From positions 920,501 through 984,500 of the forward strand of contig NZ_CP053590.1 of NCBI RefSeq assembly GCF_013365535.1: a DNA stretch of 64,000 nucleotides, read 5' to 3'. The DNA comes from Aquimarina sp. TRL1. Its GTDB lineage: Bacteria > Bacteroidota > Bacteroidia > Flavobacteriales > Flavobacteriaceae. This document shows positions 1 to 8,078 of the stretch, piece after piece (within the stretch, counting starts at the first letter, position 1; every line of letters starts with the position of its first letter). The notes under the pieces were generated by a model that did not search any database, was not told where the DNA came from, and was given only the letters and a program-made list of their open reading frames with translations. The position numbers were made by a program, and so were the translations under genes.

Positions 1-1326
1 TTGCAGAGAATCTCCTTTTAAGATTATGTTTTGGATTGCTGCCAAGGTATTGAAGATAAAATGAGGGTTCATCTGTGCTCTCAATAAGCGTTGTTCTAAC
101 TTCGATGCCGTATTAGCAGAACGCAACTTGGTCGTATATAGCCAAAAACCAACTACTATTAATACAAGTAATAAAGACAATACAATAGTAGCAAAGAGTA
201 ATTTATTACTCTCATGTAATTCTTTTTCATATGCCAATTCTGCTTCTCTCTGTTTAATTTCATAGGTTACATTTGCGAATGAAAGCAATTTATTTTTTTC
301 CGCTATTGTTTGCTGTTGCTGAATACTGTCTCTAATAATTTGTTGCTCCAAAGCCCGTTGATATTTCTCTTCTAGAATGGCTATAGAAATCAGTTTATCA
401 TAAACTTCAATCGATTCGCTATGATTCGTATGTTTTTTGTATTCTCCTAATGCTTTTTCATAATATGTTGTTGCCGAATCATGAACTCCCAACATCAGGT
501 ACATATGCCCCAGTCCTTTATATGGTGCTGCATTAATCGCTTTGATATTCTTATTTAATGTTATCGCACCTCTAAAAAATTTTTCTGCATTTTTCTCTTC
601 TTTAGCTTTAAGATATGTATAGCCTATGTTATTGAGAATACTAACTGTCATTTTAGGATCTTTGGTATACTGCTTATTTTGTATAATTTCCTGATAATTC
701 TCCAGAGCTCTGTTGTATTTTTTTTGTAGCACATACACACTAGACATATTACTTTTTATCGCTATTTTAGAAATTGTATCCGGTAAATGTGTAAAGACGG
801 AATCCGCCTTTTTTATATAAGTAAGTGCTTTGTTATAATCTTTTAGTTTGAGATGCAGATGAAATAGTTGATTATATGATTTAGCACAGAGTCTATCGTT
901 AGTAATATCTTGCGAAATACGAAGTGCTTCCAGAGCGTATTCTTGTGCTTCTTCTACCTTCCCCAAATGTAAGCTTGCTGCACATAAGGTTATTAAACTT
1001 CTTCCTTTATTATAATCATCTTTTAATTTATGAAATAGCTGATAGGTTTGTTTATGAACCTTTAACGCCTGATAGTACTGATCATTTAAAAAATAAATTT
1101 CCCCTTTCTTAAACAACAATATGGCTATTTCGGCTTCATTTATTGCTTCGACGTATTTGGATAGACTATCTATCTTTTTTAAAGCTTGTAATGGTTTTTT
1201 TTGTGATATTGTATCTAGAGCACTTAGTGTAGTTGTTATAGCGGGTCGTATAGTTGCTTTTTTATCACAACTCATAAAACAAAAAAACAGCATCAATATA
1301 CAGCTAAGTTGTATGGATGACTTCAT
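1..1326 (-). CDS. TPR sensor histidine kinase, LytS/YehU type (partial)
   Basis: Reading from an ATG at 1326, the frame stays open to the left edge (442 codons), so the C-terminal ATPase domain lies outside the window. The N-terminus has a lipoprotein signal (FMSC, Cys near residue 20). About 300 residues of helical TPR-like repeats follow, then one membrane segment (near LLFATIVLSLLLVLIVVGFW), a short coiled coil, and the start of a His_kinase (PF06580) domain with the phospho-acceptor motif QMNPHFIFNTL. The family autophosphorylates this His and signals to a LytTR-type response regulator. The lipid-anchored TPR part should sit outside the cytoplasm. The same plan, with a different kinase type, recurs in the two kinases at 40-44 kb. 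The ligand is unknown. Confidence 0.85.
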   Translation of the reverse strand, partial: MKSSIQLSCILMLFFCFMSCDKKATIRPAITTTLSALDTISQKKPLQALKKIDSLSKYVEAINEAEIAILLFKKGEIYFLNDQYYQALKVHKQTYQLFHKLKDDYNKGRSLITLCAASLHLGKVEEAQEYALEALRISQDITNDRLCAKSYNQLFHLHLKLKDYNKALTYIKKADSVFTHLPDTISKIAIKSNMSSVYVLQKKYNRALENYQEIIQNKQYTKDPKMTVSILNNIGYTYLKAKEEKNAEKFFRGAITLNKNIKAINAAPYKGLGHMYLMLGVHDSATTYYEKALGEYKKHTNHSESIEVYDKLISIAILEEKYQRALEQQIIRDSIQQQQTIAEKNKLLSFANVTYEIKQREAELAYEKELHESNKLLFATIVLSLLLVLIVVGFWLYTTKLRSANTASKLEQRLLRAQMNPHFIFNTLAAIQNIILKGDSLQ

Positions 1327-1590
1327 AGTAGAGGGGTAGTGGCTTATTATTACTGCTAAAATACTAAATCCACACTGTATTCACTACATCGAATATAAAA
1401 CCTATCTAATCGAATTTAAAACTATTTTGCTTTACGGAAAAAACGGGTCTATGTTTCGTTCAGAAAGTGATTTTATATAAGTACCTACGGGTTATACATG
1501 CAATAAGTTACGTCTTGACATAATGTAGGTACTTTTTTGACTGTGTTTGTTTCAATGAAAAAATAGCAACCCCTTTACTAATAAACCCCT

Positions 1591-1641
1591 TTTTATAGAA
1601 AAGAATATACTTTGAAAAACAAGTATTTCTTTTCTATAAAA
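1591..1641. repeat. near-perfect inverted repeat
   Basis: The left arm 1591-1610 (TTTTATAGAAAAGAATATAC) pairs with the right arm 1623-1641 apart from one extra base, around a 12-base loop. It could be an AT-rich hairpin in a transcript, or the mark of a small element. No T-run typical of an intrinsic terminator follows on either strand. Confidence 0.6.
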
Positions 1642-1661
1642 CAGAAGACCACCTAAACAAT

Positions 1662-1800
1662 AAAATTCCAATTCCCTCATCCAAACGGTTTATACAAATA
1701 GCACATAAAATTATTTTTTTAAACGAATAGATCCCCCCAGTCTAATAGTACAAAAAACATCATATTTTCTTCCTTTTGTAGTATCGGGAATTGGAATTTT
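1662..1800. repeat. perfect 15-bp inverted repeat around a 109-base spacer
   Basis: AAAATTCCAATTCCC at 1662-1676 is exactly the reverse complement of 1786-1800. The spacer has no coding potential. The right arm lies 20 bases from the stop of the GyrI-like gene. The layout fits a small non-autonomous element (terminal repeats, no gene) or a long-range mRNA stem in the 3' end of the GyrI-like gene transcript. Confidence 0.55.
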
Positions 1801-1819
1801 CATCGCATCAGATGATCCT

Positions 1820-2281
1820 TTATTTCATCACTCCAACAAAAATTTCTACTTCGGCATCTGTCGGATTTTTAGCCGCTTCCCCATAGCGTTCAAAATCGGT
1901 TTTGTAAGTTCTCCCCAAAGGGGTATTCCAAATGTCTAACCAGGTATTATATACAGCTCCCTGAGTCAAATCACCTTTAGATACAAATGACATATACTCC
2001 CCTGCTGATATGGTTATCCCAACCATCCCTTCGGGAATATTATCCAAGGAGGTAACCGCACATCCTACAACGGTATCATAGGGTCTGGTATGATCTTTCT
2101 CATAATTTGTATATACTGCGTATAAGGTTTCATCTACTTTATTAGGGATTACTTCCTGTAGTTGTTGTGTCATAAACCGATTCCATAACTCAGGAATATC
2201 AGTTGCTGCTTTCATCTCTTCATTAGTAGTTCTTACAGAGACTCCTATGATATAAAAAGAAGTCATGTTTACTTTTTTCAT
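1820..2281 (-). CDS. GyrI-like / effector-binding domain protein
   Basis: The protein of about 153 residues matches the GyrI-like, AraC-effector-binding fold (SHS2 pair). Visible hallmarks are a VGVSVRT-type first strand, the central segment PEGMVGITISAGEYMSF, a WLDIWNTPL helix, and a C-terminal EVEIFVGVMK strand. No DNA-binding domain is present, so it is a stand-alone ligand-binding domain. These bind small hydrophobic cations or act as sinks or sensors. A TTG at 2308 would add nine residues; the ATG at 2281 (MKKVNMTSF) is the better start. It follows a WYL regulator by about 56 bases on the same strand and is probably co-transcribed with it. Confidence 0.75.
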   Translation of the reverse strand: MKKVNMTSFYIIGVSVRTTNEEMKAATDIPELWNRFMTQQLQEVIPNKVDETLYAVYTNYEKDHTRPYDTVVGCAVTSLDNIPEGMVGITISAGEYMSFVSKGDLTQGAVYNTWLDIWNTPLGRTYKTDFERYGEAAKNPTDAEVEIFVGVMK

Positions 2282-2337
2282 GTCTTTAGTATTAATGATT
2301 CTCTGCAAACTTATAAGACAGTAATGTCAACCCTATG

Positions 2338-3060
2338 TCAGGGGTTCTTTTTTGATTTCTCCTCCCATGTTTTTTTACATATTTCGAAATACTCCTGCAA
2401 TGTCATCGGATGTTTGGTAAAGTGTTCTTTGACTACTTTTATTTCTTTTATACAATCTAGCCTAAAAGATCGAAACTCATTTTTTAATCTACAAAATGCG
2501 ATTAAAATCCAGTTTTCATTAGTACTGTACAACGCAAATGGTTCAACGGTTCTCTGCGTCCTATTATCTTCCAGGGACAGGTAATCCAAAAATATTAATT
2601 GATAATTAGTGATAGCAGATTGAAGAGAAATTAAAAAGTTACTAGAACTGGTTATATCCCGATCTTTTCGTACGTGAATTCTATTTTCCAGAAGCTCGGT
2701 TTTTTCTTTTTGAGAATATCTCAAAACTGCTTTTACTTTTGCTATTGCCTCTTGATAATGAGTTACCAAAGAAATATCCTTATTCGCACTAATCACTTCT
2801 GCTGCCGTTATCAAAGCATTTGCCTCTTCTTCAGAAAACATAACTGGTGGCAGCTTATATCCCTCCATCAGGGAATATCCTCTTCCTTCCTCTGTGACAA
2901 TCGGTATTCCTGATTTTTCTAATGTTCGAATATCTCTGTAGACGGTACGAATACTTATATTGTGCTTTTCGGCAATACTTCTGGCTGTTATCAATTTTCC
3001 GGATTGCAGCTGCGTCATAATTGAGGTAAGCCTTACCAATCTTGGTTTCTCTTTCTCCAT
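2338..3060 (-). CDS. HTH-WYL (YafY/DeoR-type) transcriptional regulator
   Basis: The first 60 residues form a winged helix-turn-helix (LITARSIAEKHNISIRTVYR, then IRTLEKSGIPIV, then EGRGYSL). The C-terminal half is a WYL ligand-binding domain with FRLDCIKEIKV near the end; the signature itself is diverged (NWILIAFCRL). Such proteins are usually repressors or activators that sense a small molecule or nucleic acid. The frame is open to 3135, but the -7 box at 3082-3089 puts the transcript start near 3076, so the ATG at 3060 (MEKEKPRLVRL) is the likely start. It is paired with the downstream GyrI-like gene and divergent from the porin. Confidence 0.85.
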   Translation of the reverse strand: MEKEKPRLVRLTSIMTQLQSGKLITARSIAEKHNISIRTVYRDIRTLEKSGIPIVTEEGRGYSLMEGYKLPPVMFSEEEANALITAAEVISANKDISLVTHYQEAIAKVKAVLRYSQKEKTELLENRIHVRKDRDITSSSNFLISLQSAITNYQLIFLDYLSLEDNRTQRTVEPFALYSTNENWILIAFCRLKNEFRSFRLDCIKEIKVVKEHFTKHPMTLQEYFEICKKTWEEKSKKNP

Positions 3061-3081
3061 AAGAATTTCTTGATACTCTAT

Positions 3082-3089
3082 CAAAAGTA
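3082..3089 (-). promoter_or_regulatory. Bacteroidetes -7 box for the WYL regulator
   Basis: The minus strand reads TACTTTTG, an exact match to TAnnTTTG. The predicted start is near 3076, giving a leader of about 16 bases to the ATG at 3060. This decides the start choice for the regulator. Confidence 0.6.
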
Positions 3090-3217
3090 CATTATTCCCG
3101 TAAACTATCTTTATTATTTTTATCTCAAAACACAAGATTTATTCATTAAAGATCATCTTTAAAAAAGGTTCAAAACCTTACGTTTTTTCCTCCTTAATAA
3201 AACAAACGTGTCTGAAA

Positions 3218-3260
3218 TGACATTTATCATTTCCTATCCCTTTTTATCTTTTAAATTTTG
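3218..3260 (+). promoter_or_regulatory. FNR/CRP-type site and promoter of the porin gene
   Basis: TGACATTTATCA at 3218-3229 fits TGAYnnnnRTCA. A near -7 box (AAATTTTG, 3253-3260) predicts a start near 3265-3267, so the dyad centre (3223.5) lies at about -42, the class II activator position. The family of the regulator is inferred from the motif only. Confidence 0.6.
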
Positions 3261-3287
3261 TAACCATAAATTCTTATTATATCCGTT

Positions 3288-4550
3288 ATGAAAATACACA
3301 ATAGTTTCACTTTGGCGTTTTTTTTATTCTTTACCTATGTTTCGAACGCTCAATTAAAAATTGATGCCGAATTACGCCCTAGATTCGAATACAGGCATGG
3401 TTTCAAAACACTTTTTGCTGATAATGTTGACCCCGCAGCGTTTGTTTCTCAACGAACACGATTAAAAACAGCTTATAAAACTGAAAAGCTGGACTTTTTT
3501 CTAAGCATTCAGGATATCAGAATTTGGGGAGATGTCCCTCAGCTAAACACTGCTGACAAAAACGGTTTAAGTATTCATGAAGCCTGGGGAAAAATTATGT
3601 TTACTCCGGAGTTTTCTGCAAAAATTGGTCGACAAGAAATTTCCTTGGATGATCAACGTATTTTCGGAAGTGTAGATTGGGCGCAACAAGCACGTAGTCA
3701 TGATGCAGCTGTATTAAATTACCAAAAAAACAGATTTACCTTAAACATAGGTGCTGCCTTTAATCAAGATGCTGAGAGGTTAACCGAAACAACACTAACT
3801 ACTCCTAATACTTATAAAAGTTTGCAATATGCCTGGTTGCATAAAGATTGGAATAATTTTTCTGCTAGTTTATTATTTCTCAATAATGGTCTTCAATATA
3901 TTGATGATACTAATGCAGATAATAATGAAACTAGATATAGTCAGACAGCAGGAACCCATTTTGGTTATAAAAAAAATAAACTAGGTATTATTGGTAATGC
4001 ATATTATCAATTCGGTAATGACCTGGCTGACAATGACCTGAATGCATATCTCCTTGGTTTAGAAGCCAGTTATAAAATCACTCCCAGTTTTACTCCTATT
4101 CTAGGAATCGAAGTACAAAGTGGAAACGACAATGGAACCACTTCAAATAGGGAAAATACTGCTTTTAATCCATTTTATGGAACAAACCATAAGTTTAATG
4201 GTTTGATGGATTATTTCTATGTCGGGAATCATATCAATAATGTAGGGCTCATCGATCTTTATGCTAAAGCTAAAATAGCCCTTACAACCAAAGCAAATTT
4301 ACTGGTTGCCATACATAATTTTTCTGCGGCTGCAGATATGCCTTCTAATGGTGATACTCAATTTGGTAATGAAATTGACTTAGTCTATTCATACAAGATG
4401 CAAAAAGACATTGCTATAAAAGCCGGATATTCTCATCTTTTTGCGGCTGATGGAATGGAACTTCTCAAAGAAAATACAGATGGAAACACCAATAATTGGG
4501 GATGGATAATGCTTATTATTAAGCCAACCTTATTCACTAGTAACAATTAA
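3288..4550 (+). CDS. alginate-export-family outer membrane porin
   Basis: The protein of 420 residues has a Sec signal (cleavage likely after SNA, before QLKID) and then the family start LRPRFEYRHG with the following SQRTRLKTAY and ISLDDQRIFG segments. These are typical of the alginate_exp (PF13372) beta-barrel family. The rest is alternating strands ending near NNWGWIMLIIKPTLF. The family name comes from AlgE, but members in Bacteroidetes nitrogen-respiration loci are thought to be general porins, possibly for nitrate or nitrite. An FNR-type site upstream places it in the anaerobic regulon. The substrate is unknown. Confidence 0.75.
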   Translation: MKIHNSFTLAFFLFFTYVSNAQLKIDAELRPRFEYRHGFKTLFADNVDPAAFVSQRTRLKTAYKTEKLDFFLSIQDIRIWGDVPQLNTADKNGLSIHEAWGKIMFTPEFSAKIGRQEISLDDQRIFGSVDWAQQARSHDAAVLNYQKNRFTLNIGAAFNQDAERLTETTLTTPNTYKSLQYAWLHKDWNNFSASLLFLNNGLQYIDDTNADNNETRYSQTAGTHFGYKKNKLGIIGNAYYQFGNDLADNDLNAYLLGLEASYKITPSFTPILGIEVQSGNDNGTTSNRENTAFNPFYGTNHKFNGLMDYFYVGNHINNVGLIDLYAKAKIALTTKANLLVAIHNFSAAADMPSNGDTQFGNEIDLVYSYKMQKDIAIKAGYSHLFAADGMELLKENTDGNTNNWGWIMLIIKPTLFTSNN

Positions 4551-4571
4551 AATGCAATAAATCATTATAAA

Positions 4572-4607
4572 AAAAGCACATTAATAACAGGTATTTAATG
4601 TGCTTTT
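4572..4607 (+). terminator. intrinsic terminator after the porin gene
   Basis: A perfect 13-bp stem (4572-4584 with 4595-4607) with a 10-base loop, ending in TTTT, begins 21 bases after the porin stop. Confidence 0.7.
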
Positions 4608-4629
4608 GTCATCATAAAAAGAAACTATA

Positions 4630-4702
4630 TGATTGAGATCATATAAAGTTATAGGTATCTGCCAGTATCTTCACAATCCTCTTAAAGCCTTGTTTAATTT
4701 TG
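4630..4702 (+). promoter_or_regulatory. FNR/CRP-type site and promoter of ric
   Basis: The dyad ATATGAT-TGAG-ATCATAT at 4627-4644 contains TGATnnnnATCA (4630-4641). A perfect -7 box TAATTTTG lies at 4695-4702, so the start is near 4708 and the dyad centre lies near -72. That is a class I rather than class II spacing. ric begins at 4725. Confidence 0.6.
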
Positions 4703-4724
4703 TTTCACTTTAATAAGAAATCCT

Positions 4725-5453
4725 ATGATAATTACGGCACAAAAAACAGTAGCAGAAGTAGTCGCTGATAATATAAAAACAGCACACGTTTTTAAGAAAT
4801 ATGGAATTGACTTTTGTTGTGGAGGAGGAATCACTATTCAAAAAGCTTGTTCTAATCATAACATCGATTATGATATAGTTAGGAATGAATTAATGGCTAT
4901 TGATCAAAAAAATAAAAAGGAGTTTGATTATAACAATTGGGAGTTAGGCTTTTTAATCGACCATATCATACATGTACACCACACTTATGTAGAGGAGAGT
5001 ATTGGTATCTTATTGGCATACACTGAGAAAGTAGCGAATGTTCATGGACATCATTACCCCGAACTTATTAAAATTAAGGAACTGTTCTTAGAAGTAGCGA
5101 ATGAATTAACAACTCATATGAAAAAAGAAGAATTAATTCTTTTCCCTTTTATAAAAAAACTAATCAAAGCTGACCAAACACAAACTCCCTATGCCTCTCC
5201 TCATTTTGGAACCGTAAAAAACCCGGTACAAATGATGGAATATGAACATGAAAACGCTGGGACAATTTTTAAAACAATTGCTAAATTGACAAATAATTAC
5301 ACCCCTCCAGAAGAAGCCTGCAACACTTTTAAGGCGTTGTATGCTGAGTTAGATGATTTTGAACAAGATTTGCACTTACATATTCATTTAGAAAATAATA
5401 TTGTTCACCCAAAAGCGGTAGCTTTAGAAAAAAAAGTACAGAACTGTCTGTAA
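4725..5453 (+). CDS. ric: iron-sulfur cluster repair di-iron protein RIC (YtfE/ScdA/DnrN)
   Basis: The protein of 242 residues has an N-terminal ScdA_N/DUF542 domain with the conserved Cys pair (DFCCGGG, Cys31-Cys32). A hemerythrin-like four-helix bundle follows; its iron ligands are visible as HIIHVHH (about 80-86), HMKKEE, MEYEHENAG and HLHIHLENNIVHP. RIC proteins restore Fe-S clusters damaged by NO or oxidants and are typical members of NO/FNR regulons. Its own FNR-type promoter precedes it. The membrane protein at 5538 follows after a strong hairpin. Confidence 0.93.
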   Translation: MIITAQKTVAEVVADNIKTAHVFKKYGIDFCCGGGITIQKACSNHNIDYDIVRNELMAIDQKNKKEFDYNNWELGFLIDHIIHVHHTYVEESIGILLAYTEKVANVHGHHYPELIKIKELFLEVANELTTHMKKEELILFPFIKKLIKADQTQTPYASPHFGTVKNPVQMMEYEHENAGTIFKTIAKLTNNYTPPEEACNTFKALYAELDDFEQDLHLHIHLENNIVHPKAVALEKKVQNCL

Positions 5454-5471
5454 AAAGCTTTTCTATTTACA

Positions 5472-5518
5472 ATAGCAAACCATATTTTTATTTCATTATA
5501 GATTATATGGTTTGCTAT
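5472..5518 (+). terminator. 14-bp perfect hairpin between ric and the next gene
   Basis: ATAGCAAACCATAT (5472-5485) pairs exactly with 5505-5518 around a 19-base loop. There is no T-run, so it may be a weak terminator or an RNA-stabilising hairpin. It ends 19 bases before the next start codon. Confidence 0.55.
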
Positions 5519-5537
5519 ATCATAAAAGAAGTCCACC

Positions 5538-6758
5538 ATGGTACAGATACAAAAACATGCTACTATCGGAATAATATACTTTTGTATCATTGCCTTTTTA
5601 GGGATTATACTGCGAATGTCTCATGTCATATTCCTTTCTACAAATTATAAGCATATTGTACACACTCATTCACATGTGGCATTATTAGGTTGGATCTACA
5701 CAGGAATAACCTCTCTGATTTACCAGTTATATTTATCCAAAAGAAACATCGGCAAAACATACAAAAGGCTTTTTTGGTGTACACAAATTACCATTATAGG
5801 CATGTTGTTTACTTTTCCATTTACAGGCTATGCTTTCTTTTCTATTGTGTTTTCTTCTCTTTTTATAGTTGCTTCTTATTACTTTTTCTGGTTGTTTATA
5901 AAAAATACAACTCCCGAACAAAAAAACTCGTTTTCATATGCACTAATCCGAAGCGCTTTAATCTATATGATTCTATCCAGTATTGGTCCCTGGGCATTAG
6001 GAATCATAATGAATACACTAGGCAGTTTTTCTCCCTGGTACAAACACGCCATTTATTTTTATCTTCATTTTCAATATAATGGCTGGTTTTTTCTCTCATT
6101 GTTAGGGGTCTTTTTTTACATACTGGAACAACAAAAAATAAACATCCCAAGAAAGAGAAAACGCTTGCTATATTACTCCTTTCAGATAGGAATCCTCCTG
6201 TCTTTTTTCTTATCTGTATTGTGGAACACTCCAAAATCACTAGTCTACCTTTTAGCCGGCACAGGAGCTATTAGTCAATTATTAGGCCTTGGGGTATTCA
6301 TCAAAATAAGTAATAGCTCTTTTTTTATTTTTCGCAAAGACCTCTCCCCCTTTAAACGAGGTCTGTATCGATTTATCTTAGGGTTACTCTGTCTTAAGTT
6401 TTTTCTCCAGACATTGACGGCGTTTCCTTATTTCTCTAATATTGTTCACTCTAATTTAGACCTTATAATAGGATATCTTCACCTAACATTCTTAGGAATC
6501 ATCAGCCTGGCTTTATTACTTTTTCTCAATCATTTTTATTTAATAGTACTTCCCAAAACATCTATGACCCTATACTTAATTGGTTTCATAGGTTCGGAGC
6601 TTCTTATATGCTACAAAGGAATATCTATCTGGCTACAACTTCCTCTATTTAGTCACTATTTTTTTCTACTCACTTTACTGAGCTGTTTTATGCCGATTGG
6701 TATCAGCTTCCTTCTTTTTTCTAATCTCAGGCATTTAAACCGATCTTCTCTCTTGTAA
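5538..6758 (+). CDS. polytopic membrane protein, heme-copper-oxidase/NnrS-like
   Basis: The protein of 406 residues has about 12 hydrophobic segments. Early on comes HTHSHVALLGW (residues 42-52). Two later segments repeat the style: YLHFQYNGWFF in the middle and GYLHLTFLGI near 313. Clustered His followed by GW at the end of a helix resembles subunit I of heme-copper oxidases and NO reductases (HxHxxxxGW), and heme-binding NnrS proteins also have 12 helices. It is far shorter than a NorB with its quinol-oxidising extension. Its place directly after ric suggests a role in NO handling. I cannot tell whether it is a catalytic NO reductase, a heme/NO sensor or an NnrS analogue. Confidence 0.5.
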   Translation: MVQIQKHATIGIIYFCIIAFLGIILRMSHVIFLSTNYKHIVHTHSHVALLGWIYTGITSLIYQLYLSKRNIGKTYKRLFWCTQITIIGMLFTFPFTGYAFFSIVFSSLFIVASYYFFWLFIKNTTPEQKNSFSYALIRSALIYMILSSIGPWALGIIMNTLGSFSPWYKHAIYFYLHFQYNGWFFLSLLGVFFYILEQQKINIPRKRKRLLYYSFQIGILLSFFLSVLWNTPKSLVYLLAGTGAISQLLGLGVFIKISNSSFFIFRKDLSPFKRGLYRFILGLLCLKFFLQTLTAFPYFSNIVHSNLDLIIGYLHLTFLGIISLALLLFLNHFYLIVLPKTSMTLYLIGFIGSELLICYKGISIWLQLPLFSHYFFLLTLLSCFMPIGISFLLFSNLRHLNRSSLL

Positions 6759-6834
6759 TTCATCTATAAAAATAAAGAGTTTATCATGATTTTTTTTTAG
6801 TTAAAAGAATAAAAGATGTTTTTATCCTAATATA

Positions 6835-6877
6835 TGATTTAAATCATATTTAAACTATTATTTGTCAATTACTTTTG
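6835..6877 (+). promoter_or_regulatory. FNR/CRP-type site and promoter of the nos operon
   Basis: ATATGATTTAAATCATAT (6832-6849) is a perfect 18-bp palindrome holding TGATnnnnATCA at 6835-6846. The -7 box TACTTTTG (6870-6877) is exact. The start is near 6882-6884, so the dyad centre (6840.5) is at about -42, class II. This is the clearest such site in the window. Confidence 0.72.
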
Positions 6878-6947
6878 TCTATCTCAAAACAAAGTAAGGT
6901 TGTCTTAAAGTTCAGACATCGGGTATTAAATTCTAAAAAACACTACT

Positions 6948-7457
6948 ATGAAGAGACTAGGAACATTCTTCCTTTTATTCTCTGTTTTACTGTGTATGAG
7001 TTGCAGTGAAAAACAAGAAAAGAAAGAAGAAAAATTTACAATTGGAAAAAAACATACCTCAACGAATAAGGTAGAAGAAAAAGAAACAACCTCTCCCGTT
7101 ATTCTTGCATCCAAAAAGGTTGACTTAACAAACAAAGGTGTTGGTCCCATATCTTCTATAGAATTGCCTGAAAACACCGATAGTTCAATGGTTACTAACG
7201 GACAAGCTCTTTTCAAGACAAAATGTATGGCTTGTCATAAAGTCAGCAAAAAATTCATTGGTCCTCCGGTAGCAGGTATTCTAAAAAGAAGAACTCCTGA
7301 ATGGGTGATGAATATGATGTTAAATCCCGAAGAAATGGTTCAGAAAGATCCATTAGCCAAAGAACTCTTTATTGAGTTTAACGGTTCTCCAATGGCAAAT
7401 CAAAGCTTGAGCAAAGAAGAAGCCAGAACAATTTTAGAATACTTAAGAACATTATAG
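6948..7457 (+). CDS. monoheme c-type cytochrome lipoprotein of the nos operon
   Basis: The protein has 169 residues and a lipoprotein signal (LCMSC, Cys19). A Lys/Glu-rich linker leads to a single cytochrome c domain with CMACH at 93-97 and a probable axial Met149 in FNGSPMANQ. Being first in the nos operon, it is the likely electron donor to NosZ at the outer side of the membrane, which is known for clade II clusters that carry cytochromes c. Its start is supported by the FNR-type promoter about 65 bases upstream. The 33-base gap to the fasciclin gene implies co-transcription. Confidence 0.88.
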   Translation: MKRLGTFFLLFSVLLCMSCSEKQEKKEEKFTIGKKHTSTNKVEEKETTSPVILASKKVDLTNKGVGPISSIELPENTDSSMVTNGQALFKTKCMACHKVSKKFIGPPVAGILKRRTPEWVMNMMLNPEEMVQKDPLAKELFIEFNGSPMANQSLSKEEARTILEYLRTL

Positions 7458-7489
7458 AATATCAATAACCCCAAAATCAATTACGTTTA

Positions 7490-8071
7490 ATGAACACAAA
7501 CATGTATAAAAAGTCGATACGATACTCGCTCTTCTTATTGTGTTTTGCAACTATAAGTTGTAAAAATGAAGCTGTTGACAAGGTATCATCTCCCTCTAAG
7601 TCCCAACAGCAAGAGGCACAACAAAGGCAAGGGCAGGCTTTTATCAAAGATGACGAAGCAAAACCGTCTGTATTACACATAGCTATCGGTTCTAAAGATC
7701 ACACCACTTTAGTGGCTGCCGTACAAGCTGCACAATTAGAAAACTCACTTGTCAATGCTGGTCCTCTGACAGTATTTGCTCCTACAAACGAAGCATTTAA
7801 TGCACTCCCGGAAGGAACCGTAGACAATTTGTTAAAGCCGGAAAATATAGATCAGCTCGCATACATATTAAAGCACCATGTTACTCCGGCAACCTATGAT
7901 AAAGAGTTTATAAAAAAATTCAAAAAGCTAGGGCAAGCCAGTAATGAAAACATCCCGGTAGAAGTAAAAAATGGAGAAGTATATGTAGGTGGCGCTAAAA
8001 TTATTGGTAGCGTTCCTGCCGGTAATGGAATTGTACATGTAGTTGATAAAGTAATTCTCCCTTCTAAATAA
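7490..8071 (+). CDS. fasciclin-domain lipoprotein in the nos operon
   Basis: The protein of 193 residues has a lipoprotein signal (ATISC) and a Gln-rich linker. One fasciclin (FAS1) domain follows, with the hallmarks LTVFAPTNEAFNALPEG, YILKHHVTPATY and GNGIVHVVDKVILP. FAS1 domains mediate adhesion or protein contacts. Here it sits between the cytochrome c and nosZ genes with only 7 bases to nosZ, which suggests an accessory role, perhaps holding the redox partners together. That role is inference. An internal ATG at 7502 (MYKKSIRYSL) is an equally good start. Confidence 0.85.
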   Translation: MNTNMYKKSIRYSLFLLCFATISCKNEAVDKVSSPSKSQQQEAQQRQGQAFIKDDEAKPSVLHIAIGSKDHTTLVAAVQAAQLENSLVNAGPLTVFAPTNEAFNALPEGTVDNLLKPENIDQLAYILKHHVTPATYDKEFIKKFKKLGQASNENIPVEVKNGEVYVGGAKIIGSVPAGNGIVHVVDKVILPSK

Positions 8072-8078
8072 ATAAAAC

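Larger units (their letters stand above)
1327..1819. other. gene-free stretch with two inverted repeats
   Basis: No open frame here looks like a protein. It separates the kinase start at 1326 from the 3' end of the GyrI-like gene at 1820. The two inverted repeats listed separately are the only structure I see. A promoter for the kinase should lie near 1327-1400 but no clear -7 box was found. Confidence 0.6.

Noticed and set aside
5538..6758. Naming the membrane protein norB
   Set aside because: It lacks the length and the full set of recognisable catalytic-subunit motifs; only a general resemblance is visible.
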